From assembly GCA_012515785.1 (NCBI GenBank), contig JAAYXR010000072.1:1-32697 (forward strand): 32,697 bases of DNA. The letters are read 5' to 3'. The DNA is from Acholeplasmataceae bacterium. Lineage in GTDB: Bacteria > Bacillota_I > Bacilli_A > Acholeplasmatales > Acholeplasmataceae. The position numbers and the translations under genes were made by a program. Positions 14,135 through 22,767 of the stretch are shown here, in pieces. The notes under the pieces were generated by a model. It was not told the DNA's origin, ran no database searches, and saw nothing but the letters and a program-made list of their open reading frames with translations. Within the stretch, counting starts at the first letter, position 1. Each line of letters opens with the position of its first letter.

Positions 14135-15072
14135 AACTTATCTCCTTTATAATTTTTATTATACCTTTCTTTCACTTGGGCAAGTGTAGGGGCATTGGTC
14201 GTGCACCCTAATTCTTCAAGAATAAATGAGGAAACAACGCTTCCGATTCTTCCTGCTTTTTCAATACCTAAATCATTTAAATATCCGTATAAGAATCCTG
14301 CCATATATGCATCCCCGGCACCGGCAGTATCAATAATACGTTTTGGTGTTACTACTGGAATTTCAATGATTTCACCTTTTTTAGTATAGATAGTACTTCC
14401 ACTACCACCTTTAGTTACTACAAAAATTTCCATTTTTGGTAACTTAAAGAAATCTTTAATTCCGTTAAAATTGAACTTATTGCATAAAACATCAGTTTCA
14501 TGTGCATTAGCAAACATAATTTCAACTGAAGTAAATACTTTTTCTAAAACATCATCAGTAAATCCAGTTTCATCTAGTTTCATTCCAAAGGCTAGTGGAA
14601 CATCATATTTTTTAGCTAATCTTAATGTTTCATCATTATCAGATTTAGAGTTAATCGTCATTACGACCATTCTTGCATCTTTAAATAACTCTTCATTATA
14701 ATTAACAAAGTTTTCATCACTATGTGCTCCTGGATGGAATAAAGTAACGTGATCTCCTGAAGCGGTTTGAAGTAAATAACTAAAACTTGTGATTTTGTCA
14801 TCTACTTTCATAATTCCTGATAAATCAACATTATGTTTTTTTAAATGTTCGCCTAATTTAATTTGTTCAAAGTCTTTACCAACTCTAATTAACGGAGTAT
14901 TAGGAACATTTAATTTTCCTAGTATTGTTGAAATGTTTAACGAACATCCTCCATAATAAATCTCATTACTATCTTGGTTTAATACAATTGAAGTATAGCC
15001 AACTAGTGGAGTTTTATCTAACTTAACAATTCTATCCATACTTGGATAACCGGTAGTAAGTACTTTTTTCAT
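14131..15072 (-). CDS. PfkB-family carbohydrate/nucleoside kinase
   Basis: 313 aa; YYGGCSLNISTILGKL N-terminal motif and IIDTAGAGDAYMAGFLYGYL C-terminal catalytic motif. Confidence 0.93.
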   Translation of the reverse strand: MKKVLTTGYPSMDRIVKLDKTPLVGYTSIVLNQDSNEIYYGGCSLNISTILGKLNVPNTPLIRVGKDFEQIKLGEHLKKHNVDLSGIMKVDDKITSFSYLLQTASGDHVTLFHPGAHSDENFVNYNEELFKDARMVVMTINSKSDNDETLRLAKKYDVPLAFGMKLDETGFTDDVLEKVFTSVEIMFANAHETDVLCNKFNFNGIKDFFKLPKMEIFVVTKGGSGSTIYTKKGEIIEIPVVTPKRIIDTAGAGDAYMAGFLYGYLNDLGIEKAGRIGSVVSSFILEELGCTTNAPTLAQVKERYNKNYKGDKL

Positions 15073-15641
15073 TTTAACTTACCTCCATTAACTAACTCTA
15101 TGTATTCATCTAATGTAACAACCGTACCTAAATACTTATGAATATCTCTTAAGAAAATTTCATTAGTAGTATCATCGCTAGTTCCTACACAATCTCTAAT
15201 TACATAGACATTGTAATCTAAGTAATAACCATCAATAACTGTTGCATAAATACAGTTATTGGTTTTGGTTCCGACAACAACAATATTTCTAATATCGTGT
15301 TCTCTTAATATTAAGTCTAAGTCAGTCCCAAAGAATGAACTATATCTTCTTTTTTGAACGATATAGTCTTTTTTGTGGTCCACCTTAAGTAAACTTGTAA
15401 TTTCTTCTCCACCAGATCCTTCAATACAACAAGGTCTCATATTTTGTAAGTTTTTATCAAACTTATCTTTACGGTAACGATGTTGAATAAAGATCACTAA
15501 ATGTCCTTTACTTCTTGAAACTTCCAACGCTTTATTCATCGCTGGAATAATTTCTAAGTTTTTTGGATAATGGACAAGTCCGGTTGGATCAACGAAATCG
15601 TGAACCATATCAACAACAATAAAAGCCGTTTTAGTCGACAT
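15069..15641 (-). CDS. Cysteine hydrolase, isochorismatase-like family (RutB/amidohydrolase-like)
   Basis: 190 aa; TAFIVVDMVHDFVDPTG, VQKRRYSSFFGTDLDLILREHDIRNIVVVGTKTNNCIYATVIDGYYLDY: catalytic Asp/Lys/Cys pattern. Confidence 0.88.
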   Translation of the reverse strand: MSTKTAFIVVDMVHDFVDPTGLVHYPKNLEIIPAMNKALEVSRSKGHLVIFIQHRYRKDKFDKNLQNMRPCCIEGSGGEEITSLLKVDHKKDYIVQKRRYSSFFGTDLDLILREHDIRNIVVVGTKTNNCIYATVIDGYYLDYNVYVIRDCVGTSDDTTNEIFLRDIHKYLGTVVTLDEYIELVNGGKLK

Positions 15642-16563
15642 AATGCGCCCCCCTATCTAATTTATTTCTAACCTTTAATAATGAGTTAATTGTTAATACA
15701 ATAATAATTGTAATATACGGAACAGTCTTTAATATTTGTGCTAGTGCATTATTCATTAAACCAATGTTCATCGCTAGTGATTGCGTTAAACCAAAGATTA
15801 ATGCATAAATGGTAGTTCTACCTGGGCGACCATCACCACAATAGAATGCAGCAATTGCGATAAATCCAGTACCAGCAATAACTACTGGAGAGAATAATCT
15901 AACTTGCTCAACCGCAATGTTAAATCCAGCAAAACCAACAATTACAGCTGACATAATTAATACGATATATTTAACTTTATTAACTTTAATACCAACTGAA
16001 CGTGCGGCATCTTCTGATTCTCCAATAACTTGAGTATACATACCCATTCTTGTTTTATATAAAAATACTGAAACAATTACAAACAATACTATTGTTAAAA
16101 AGACCATTGGCGTATGTCCACTTAATAAGGCTCCTAAAATTGGGATATCGTGAACGGCAGGGATGATTAGTTGCATTTTACTTTGTTCAAGGGTTACTGG
16201 AATTGAATTTTGATTTAATTTACCGATAGTGTTTAAATGCTTAATCACAAATCCGCCAACTGCAGCAGCGAGAATGTTTATCGCAAACCCCGTAATAACA
16301 AAGTTAGCTTTTTGCGTTACCGCAAAGAATGCATAAATTAATCCCATAATTGCTGATATCGCAATCGCCGATAATAGTCCCCACATATAAGAACCCGTAA
16401 AATACATCACTACTGTACTAACAAGGGCACTAAATACCATAAATCCTTCAAGACCAATATTAACAATATTAATCTTATAAGCTAATAAGCCACCAAGGGC
16501 ACTAATAATGATTGGCACAGCAAAGATAATTGTTTGTGCAAGAATACTATCAACAAAATTCAT
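15631..16563 (-). CDS. ABC transporter permease, nucleoside/BMP-associated (NupQ/YufQ-like)
   Basis: 310 aa multi-TM; GGLLAYKINIVNIGLEGFMVFSAL, second of a permease pair beside BMP and ABC ATPase. Confidence 0.9.
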   Translation of the reverse strand: MNFVDSILAQTIIFAVPIIISALGGLLAYKINIVNIGLEGFMVFSALVSTVVMYFTGSYMWGLLSAIAISAIMGLIYAFFAVTQKANFVITGFAINILAAAVGGFVIKHLNTIGKLNQNSIPVTLEQSKMQLIIPAVHDIPILGALLSGHTPMVFLTIVLFVIVSVFLYKTRMGMYTQVIGESEDAARSVGIKVNKVKYIVLIMSAVIVGFAGFNIAVEQVRLFSPVVIAGTGFIAIAAFYCGDGRPGRTTIYALIFGLTQSLAMNIGLMNNALAQILKTVPYITIIIVLTINSLLKVRNKLDRGAHYVD

Positions 16564-16564
16564 A

Positions 16565-18046
16565 TTACTTACCCTCCTTATTTGGCTTTTCAGTTACTTT
16601 ACTTCGATAAAGAAGATTAACTAATTCTTTTTTATTAAGACTTGAGAATCCAGAAATATTATTTTCTCTTGCAATCGCTTTAAGTTCTGGAATAGTTTTG
16701 GCCACTAACGCTTTTATTGTTAAAGGTTTTAACTCTTCTGCTGGAGGTGGTGTTTCAACCACTTGAACAGGTTCTACTTTTGGTTCCACAACTTCAACCA
16801 CTTTTGGCTCTTTAACTTCGACTACTTCTGGTTTTTTAACTTCTAAAACTTCTTCTTTAACTTCTAAAGGTTTTGCTTCTAAAGTTCCTTCTTTTTTAGC
16901 TCTACGTTTTTCTTTACGTAATAAACGTTTTTCTTTAGCTCTGTAAACTAGATGTTTAATGCTAATATAAGCTGGTGAGTTTTTATCCTTAACCATCTTA
17001 ACTGATAAGAATAAAATTAATAACGCTTGGATAATTGTTACAACTTCAGCTGGAACATCGGTGTTAAATGCAACTCTACCGCTACCTACTTTTAAAATAC
17101 CGTAGAATAACGCGGCAATAAATGCTCCTTCAGGGGCGTGTCCACCTAGAAGTGAAATAACCATTCCGTCCCATCCTAACCCTGGATTAGATGAGAATGT
17201 TTCAGAATATTTATATTCTTCACTCATTAACCAGCCAGCACCAGCTAAACCAGCAACGGCACCACTTAGTAACATAATGATAATAATTTTTCGACGAACT
17301 TTAATTCCGGTTGCTTCAGTAAATTGTAAGTTAGTTCCAAGTGATCTAATTTCATATCCAAGTTTAGTTTTTCTATATAAAAACCAAACTAATATGAAGA
17401 CAACCACAGCAATAAAGAAAAATGCTGTCAGCTGGGTATTACCAAATCCTTTAAAGATGGCATTTTGTCCTACCGCATGAGTTGAAACGGTTCCTGATCT
17501 TGGATCTCTAAATGGTCCAATTGTTAAGGCTTTTAGAATTTCAATAATTGCATAGTTTAATAGCAAGGTAACAACCATTTCATTAACGTTCAAATACGCT
17601 TTTAAAAGGGCTGGAATAACTGCAGTTAATACTCCGACTACGATTGCTACTACTAATAATAGTGGAATTAATACCATTCTAGGAAGTGTTTGTAATTGAT
17701 ATCCTAGAACTGCAGTGGTAAATCCGGCAACGATAATTGAACTTTCAACCCCCATGTTGAATAGTCCAGCCTTAAAACTAATCATAATTGCTAGACCAGC
17801 AAGTAATAATGGCCCCATATAGTGAAGAATTCTTGCAAATCCTCTTAAACTAAAGGCACTATCCAAAATTACTCGATAAACAGTTGCAGGGTTTTCTTTA
17901 CTAATTAAAATTGGAATCATTGCAATTAGGAATGCTAGCAAGATTGGAACAATAATATTAATCGCACTTGAGATGGTTGATGTTGTTCTTTCAACAGAAA
18001 CAGGGTTAACTTCTACTTGTTTATTAGTTACTTTTTTAATTGCCAT
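16565..18046 (-). CDS. ABC transporter permease, nucleoside/BMP-associated (NupP/YufP-like), with C-terminal Pro/Glu/Val/Lys linker and Rho_N-like domain
   Basis: Multi-TM core (FKAGLFNMGVESSIIVAGF); ORF track starts at 18055 (GTG), but SD GGGAGG is best placed for ATG at 18046; tail KTIPELKAIARENNISGFSSLNKKELVNLLYR. Confidence 0.9.
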   Translation of the reverse strand: MAIKKVTNKQVEVNPVSVERTTSTISSAINIIVPILLAFLIAMIPILISKENPATVYRVILDSAFSLRGFARILHYMGPLLLAGLAIMISFKAGLFNMGVESSIIVAGFTTAVLGYQLQTLPRMVLIPLLLVVAIVVGVLTAVIPALLKAYLNVNEMVVTLLLNYAIIEILKALTIGPFRDPRSGTVSTHAVGQNAIFKGFGNTQLTAFFFIAVVVFILVWFLYRKTKLGYEIRSLGTNLQFTEATGIKVRRKIIIIMLLSGAVAGLAGAGWLMSEEYKYSETFSSNPGLGWDGMVISLLGGHAPEGAFIAALFYGILKVGSGRVAFNTDVPAEVVTIIQALLILFLSVKMVKDKNSPAYISIKHLVYRAKEKRLLRKEKRRAKKEGTLEAKPLEVKEEVLEVKKPEVVEVKEPKVVEVVEPKVEPVQVVETPPPAEELKPLTIKALVAKTIPELKAIARENNISGFSSLNKKELVNLLYRSKVTEKPNKEGK

Positions 18047-19574
18047 CGCTAACACCTCCCATTAATAATCCTAATTTTTCAGTAGTGGCTTCACTACCTA
18101 AAACCTCTCCAATTATTTTCCCTTCATACATTACTAAAATTCGATCTGATAGACTCATAATTTCAGTAATTTCGCTTGAAATTAATAATACCGCTTTTCC
18201 GCTTTCAGCAAATTCAATAATTGAGTTATGAATAAATTCAATAGCTCCAATATCAACTCCACGAGTTGGTTGACTAGCAATTAAGACTTCAGGTTGTTTT
18301 TCTAACTCTCTAGCAATAATTACTTTTTGAGCATTACCACCAGATAATTGAGAGACATTTCCTCTTCTATCACTAACTCTAATATCATATTTTTCAATTG
18401 CTTTTTCACGTCTTTGAGTAATTCTCTTACGATTGAAAATTCCTCCGCGATTAATTTCTTTATCTGATAGGCATCCAGCGATAATATTTTCGCTAATGGT
18501 CATATCTCGATTAACACCATGAACATATCTATCTTCTGGAATAATTCCAACGCCAGCCTCCCTTAATTCTTTTGGCCATTTGTTGGTAATTCTTTGGTCA
18601 TATAAATAAGTATTACCTGAAATTGAGCAAATCATACCAGTTAACAAACCGACTAATTCAGTTTGACCATTACCATCAACTCCAGCAATACCTAATATTT
18701 CACCTTTTCTAATATTAAAAGATACGTCATTAACAACTAATTGACCATCTTTATTTTTAGTTGTTAATCCGCATACTTTATAAACTACATCATCGTCTTC
18801 TTCAAAACAGATGTGATCTTTTTTAATATCTAATAATACATCACGGCCAACCATCATTCCTGCTAGTTCAGCTTGAGATGTATCTTTAGTTAATACTGAT
18901 CCTACTACTTTTCCTCTTTTGATTACATAGACTCGATCGCTAACGTCTAAAACTTCTTGAAGTTTGTGAGTAATAATGATGATTGTCTTGCCAGCATCTC
19001 TCATTTGTCTTAAACTAACAAAAAGATCATCAATTTCTTGAGGAATTAAAACTGCAGTAGGTTCGTCAAAGATTAAAATATCAGCTTCTTTATGAAGCAT
19101 TTTCAAAATCTCAACTTTTTGTTGAGCCCCTACTGATAAATCTTTAATTCTATCTGTCGCTTTTAAATCATATCCTGATGAATCTATTAACTTTTGAATT
19201 TCTTCAACTTGGGTCTTTTTGTCAATAAAAGGCGTTTTAACACCTTTTATTTTTCTTGTTTTTTCTCTACCTAAAAAGATATTATCGCTTACAGTCAAAG
19301 AAGGAACAAGCTTAAAATGTTGATGCACCATTCCGATGCCATGGGCAATGGCATCGGTTGGTGATCTAAAATCAACTTCTTCCCCTTTAACGATAATTTG
19401 ACCACTAGTTGATTTTAAAAGACCATATAACATATTCATTAAGGTTGATTTTCCGGCACCATTTTCACCAACGATAGCAAGGATTTCCCCCTTGTTAGCG
19501 TGCATGGTAATGTTGTCGTTAGCGACGAATTCTCCGAATTTCTTCGTTAGATTCTTAATTTCTACAACCTTCAT
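18036..19574 (-). CDS. ABC transporter ATP-binding protein, tandem NBDs (NupO/YufO-like)
   Basis: 512 aa; GENGAGKSTLMNMLYGL, LSVGAQQKVEILKML, GVDGNGQTELVGLLTG, LSGGNAQKVIIAREL. Confidence 0.95.
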   Translation of the reverse strand: MKVVEIKNLTKKFGEFVANDNITMHANKGEILAIVGENGAGKSTLMNMLYGLLKSTSGQIIVKGEEVDFRSPTDAIAHGIGMVHQHFKLVPSLTVSDNIFLGREKTRKIKGVKTPFIDKKTQVEEIQKLIDSSGYDLKATDRIKDLSVGAQQKVEILKMLHKEADILIFDEPTAVLIPQEIDDLFVSLRQMRDAGKTIIIITHKLQEVLDVSDRVYVIKRGKVVGSVLTKDTSQAELAGMMVGRDVLLDIKKDHICFEEDDDVVYKVCGLTTKNKDGQLVVNDVSFNIRKGEILGIAGVDGNGQTELVGLLTGMICSISGNTYLYDQRITNKWPKELREAGVGIIPEDRYVHGVNRDMTISENIIAGCLSDKEINRGGIFNRKRITQRREKAIEKYDIRVSDRRGNVSQLSGGNAQKVIIARELEKQPEVLIASQPTRGVDIGAIEFIHNSIIEFAESGKAVLLISSEITEIMSLSDRILVMYEGKIIGEVLGSEATTEKLGLLMGGVSDGN

Positions 19575-19588
19575 GTCAATAGCCCTTA

Positions 19589-20755
19589 TTAGTTAACGAA
19601 TGTAATTTTTGGTAGTTTTGATTTGTCTAATGCTTCGCCTTTTTGAGCGTCAGTTACTTTAATTTGACCACTTTTAATTTTTTCTGCTAATGTGTTAACT
19701 TTGTTTTTAATTTCTGTCCACTTAGCTTTAGCTGCTTCAGTATTAGCAATATATCCTGAAATGGTAGCTAAATCAGTAATTCCAGTACCTTCGCTCTTTA
19801 AGTCATAGTATCTAGTTGCATCACTATTTTTAAGTGTTCCATTAATTAATTCTTTTGTCATTCCGTATGTAACAGCATCAGTTTTCTTTAAAACACTTGT
19901 TAATACGTGTCCTGGTTTTAATGCGTCTTGGTTAGCGTCAACGTCAACCATTAATCTCTTAGCTGTTTCAGCTTCGTTTCTAATGTTGTCAGCTACACCA
20001 CCAGCAGCACCATAAACAATGTTAACTCCGTTTTCATAGAATGTTTTAATCTTAGTTGCGTTTTCTTGTGAGGCACCAAATCCTGCTGTATTATCTTCAT
20101 AAAACTTATATTTTGGAGTATTTAATTCGTTAGCCATATAGTTAGCGCCTTCAACAAATCCATAGCTGAATACTCTAATTCCGTTTGAATCTGTTCCACC
20201 AACGAATGCTAATGCACGGTCGTTAGCAAATGTATAGCCTTTTCCTTCAAATAGAACTGCTCTATTTTCATTAACTAATACACTTAATGCTCCTGCTAGG
20301 AAAGATGATTCATTAACACCAAAGATTACTTCAATTACGTTGTCGTGGATTCTCTTTCCGTCTTTTCCTGTGTTAGCAAATTCATTAAACACAACAAATG
20401 TAGTTTTTGGATATCTCTTAGCAATTGGATCTCCACCAGAATAAGTTGTAATCAAAGCTTCGAAGTTGTATTCAAGAGTAAATACTAAATCGTAACCTTG
20501 TTGTCCGAATTCATCTAGAGATGTTGCAATATCCCCTTGAGATGAAATGTTTACAGTTTTAACTGAAACATTGTCATGTTCTTGCTTAATTTTGTTCAAA
20601 CCTGCAACTGCAAATTGGTTATAACCATTGTCTTGTAATGTTGCTGCTGAACCAATTAATCCAACTTTGAACTCTCCGCTACCACGTGAACCATCACATG
20701 CGAATAGAGCCAATGATAATAAAACTAAACTAACTAATGCAAATAATCTTTTCAT
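19589..20755 (-). CDS. BMP-family (PnrA/NupN-like) nucleoside-binding lipoprotein
   Basis: 388 aa; signal peptide with lipobox LALFAC; VDANQDALKPGHVLTSVLKKTDAVTYGMTKELINGTLK typical of BMP family; first gene of ABC operon. Confidence 0.9.
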   Translation of the reverse strand: MKRLFALVSLVLLSLALFACDGSRGSGEFKVGLIGSAATLQDNGYNQFAVAGLNKIKQEHDNVSVKTVNISSQGDIATSLDEFGQQGYDLVFTLEYNFEALITTYSGGDPIAKRYPKTTFVVFNEFANTGKDGKRIHDNVIEVIFGVNESSFLAGALSVLVNENRAVLFEGKGYTFANDRALAFVGGTDSNGIRVFSYGFVEGANYMANELNTPKYKFYEDNTAGFGASQENATKIKTFYENGVNIVYGAAGGVADNIRNEAETAKRLMVDVDANQDALKPGHVLTSVLKKTDAVTYGMTKELINGTLKNSDATRYYDLKSEGTGITDLATISGYIANTEAAKAKWTEIKNKVNTLAEKIKSGQIKVTDAQKGEALDKSKLPKITFVN

Positions 20756-20825
20756 AAATTTTCTTTCCTCCCTTTATTATTGCAATTTGTTTTATTTGAA
20801 ATCCACACTTCAAAATTCATGATAG

Positions 20826-20839
20826 TGTAAACGGTTTCA
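20826..20839. promoter_or_regulatory. Candidate catabolite-responsive element (cre/CcpA-type operator)
   Basis: TGTAAACGGTTTCA matches TGWAANCGNTNWCA on both strands; overlaps the predicted transcription start of the BMP operon. Confidence 0.65.
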
Positions 20840-20841
20840 TA

Positions 20842-20860
20842 GTAATTATATCATAATTAC
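20842..20860. promoter_or_regulatory. 19-bp perfect palindrome overlapping the -10 box of the BMP operon; candidate operator for the operon's GntR-like regulator
   Basis: GTAATTAT-ATC-ATAATTAC. Confidence 0.5.
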
Positions 20861-20874
20861 AATTGACAGCACAA
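20845..20874 (-). promoter_or_regulatory. Promoter of the BMP/nucleoside-type operon
   Basis: Minus strand TTGTGC (20869-20874), 18 bp, extended -10 TGATATAAT (20845-20853); SD GGGAGG before the BMP start. Confidence 0.65.
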
Positions 20875-20884
20875 TCATTTTTAT

Positions 20885-20937
20885 AAAGTTGTTTACTTTT
20901 TCCATTTTCTGTTTATATCAATGAAAAAAGTTGTTTA
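20885..20937. repeat. Pair of 11-bp direct repeats AAAGTTGTTTA, 42 bp apart start to start
   Basis: AAAGTTGTTTA at 20885-20895 and 20927-20937, upstream of the BMP operon promoter. Confidence 0.5.
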
Positions 20938-20962
20938 ATTGTCTTGTTTTCACCTTTTTTTC

Positions 20963-21019
20963 CTAAAAAAAGGACTGATAAAGCCAATTTTAGTTAATTT
21001 TGGCTAATTTCAGTCCTTT
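20963..21019 (-). terminator. Rho-independent terminator after the exported protein at 21076..22752
   Basis: AAAGGACTGA (20969-20978) pairs with TCAGTCCTTT (21010-21019), inner AGCCAA/TTGGCT stem; minus strand ends in a run of T. Confidence 0.85.
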
Positions 21020-21075
21020 TCTATTTACGACATTTTTACATATTCGCTTGTTGTTATTTGAAAAGTTGTATAGTT

Positions 21076-22752
21076 TTATGGTGTTGAACCGCCACCATAT
21101 GCAGCAAGTAATGCTGCAGCCTCTTCTTCACTCAAAGCGGCTACTAATTGATCTTGAATATTTTGAATTTCTTCAGGTGATAAATTATCAACATTATCCA
21201 TTAAAGCTTGAACTTGTTCTGGTGTAACTTCTCCTGGAGGAGTTGTCGCGATATCAGTAATTATATCTTGAACTTCTGGGTTGCTAGAAGTTACTCCGCC
21301 AAGTACGTTTTGGATTACTCCTTGAATATTACTAATAATTGTAGTATCTGCAGCAGCTGATCCTTGGAAAGTTAAAGTTAAGAACCCTTCGTTTGTCTTG
21401 CTGCCTTTTGGTGTAATTCTTTCAGACGCAAAACTTGATAAGAAATTATTGATAACTAACATATTATTTCTAACTGCTTCACTCGCACCAAATAATTCAA
21501 GTAAATCTTCGGTTTCTTCAGCACTTAAAGTTACATGCTCACCAATTTTTAATCTTCCAAGTTCAAATTGTAAGCCTCTTTCTTCTTGTTTTAATACCAT
21601 TTCAACTTTAAATGTAGTAACAAAACTTTTTGATGAATCTAATTGATTAAAGAATTTTATTTGTACGTTTAAGTGCATTCCTGCAGGATAAATATCAATC
21701 GTTGGGATTGAAATATCAAGTGTATAATCTTCACCACCAAATTTGAATGTTTGATGGAGTGATTGATCTCTTAAATAGAAATCTAATAACTTATTAATTT
21801 CTAATTCCGATAAGTTAACATATAACTCTCCAGCTTCACCGCCTAACGATGAAAGTAACATTGTCGCACCTTTACTTCTTAACATCGCATCTTTTTCGGC
21901 TTCTGATTGTAATTTTTTGTGTTCAGGCACGTGATCTAATATTTCACTTAAATATAATTTTGAAGATTTAAGTTCTAATTTAATTTTCGATTTATCAACT
22001 ACAACATCTAATAACTCATTGTAAGTTAAAATCTTAATTAAAGTTGTCATTGCTTGTTGGCCAGATCCCTCCATCAAGCCGCCCACAAGTTTAATCTTAT
22101 CAATTGTAGCGGTCCAGGTTGCCTGATCAAACGTACCAACGCTTTGCCCATTAATTACTAAAGCATCCTCAATGATAGATTTAAGATCAACCCCGGTTTT
22201 ATCCACTACCGTGTTAACTAAACTTCTTGGTAGTGGTAAATTACCAATTTTCGCTTTAGTTAATTGTAACTTCATTTGACGTGGATTACCTGGAACATTA
22301 AAAGTAATCTTAAATTTAAGTGAAACACTCGTACCTACTTTTATTGGTTTAATTAAATCTGCCCTTGCTTTAATTGTGATTTCATCATCTTCTAGCTTAG
22401 TCCAAGCTCCAACGATACCAACTTCTACTCCTTCAGTAATTTTATCAACATATTTATTTTCATTACTGTCATCAATTAAATAATTTGGATTATTTTTCTT
22501 TAACGCTTGATAAATCATCGTGTTAATTTCATCTTGCGTTAATTCCACCCCAAACTCATTATTTGCTGGGTCTTCTAAAAAATGTTCCATTGAACTTGCA
22601 AATACTTCATTTGTGGTAAATCCCCTTGATTCCTCAGTGCGATATGTTTCAACTGGTGGCTTTGCACTATCTATCATCAATAAAATTAATGCTATAGGAA
22701 TTAAAATGATAAGCCCAATAATTATTAATATACCTCTAAAAAACCATTTCAT
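21076..22752 (-). CDS. Membrane-anchored or exported protein of unknown function, with acidic Gln/Glu/Ala-rich C-terminus
   Basis: 558 aa; N-terminal TM MKWFFRGILIIIGLIILIPIALILLMI; C-terminus VTPEQVQALMDNVDNLSPEEIQNIQDQLVAALSEEEAAALLAAYGGGSTP; no family recognised. Confidence 0.85.
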   Translation of the reverse strand: MKWFFRGILIIIGLIILIPIALILLMIDSAKPPVETYRTEESRGFTTNEVFASSMEHFLEDPANNEFGVELTQDEINTMIYQALKKNNPNYLIDDSNENKYVDKITEGVEVGIVGAWTKLEDDEITIKARADLIKPIKVGTSVSLKFKITFNVPGNPRQMKLQLTKAKIGNLPLPRSLVNTVVDKTGVDLKSIIEDALVINGQSVGTFDQATWTATIDKIKLVGGLMEGSGQQAMTTLIKILTYNELLDVVVDKSKIKLELKSSKLYLSEILDHVPEHKKLQSEAEKDAMLRSKGATMLLSSLGGEAGELYVNLSELEINKLLDFYLRDQSLHQTFKFGGEDYTLDISIPTIDIYPAGMHLNVQIKFFNQLDSSKSFVTTFKVEMVLKQEERGLQFELGRLKIGEHVTLSAEETEDLLELFGASEAVRNNMLVINNFLSSFASERITPKGSKTNEGFLTLTFQGSAAADTTIISNIQGVIQNVLGGVTSSNPEVQDIITDIATTPPGEVTPEQVQALMDNVDNLSPEEIQNIQDQLVAALSEEEAAALLAAYGGGSTP

Positions 22753-22767
22753 AACTCTTCCTCCTTT

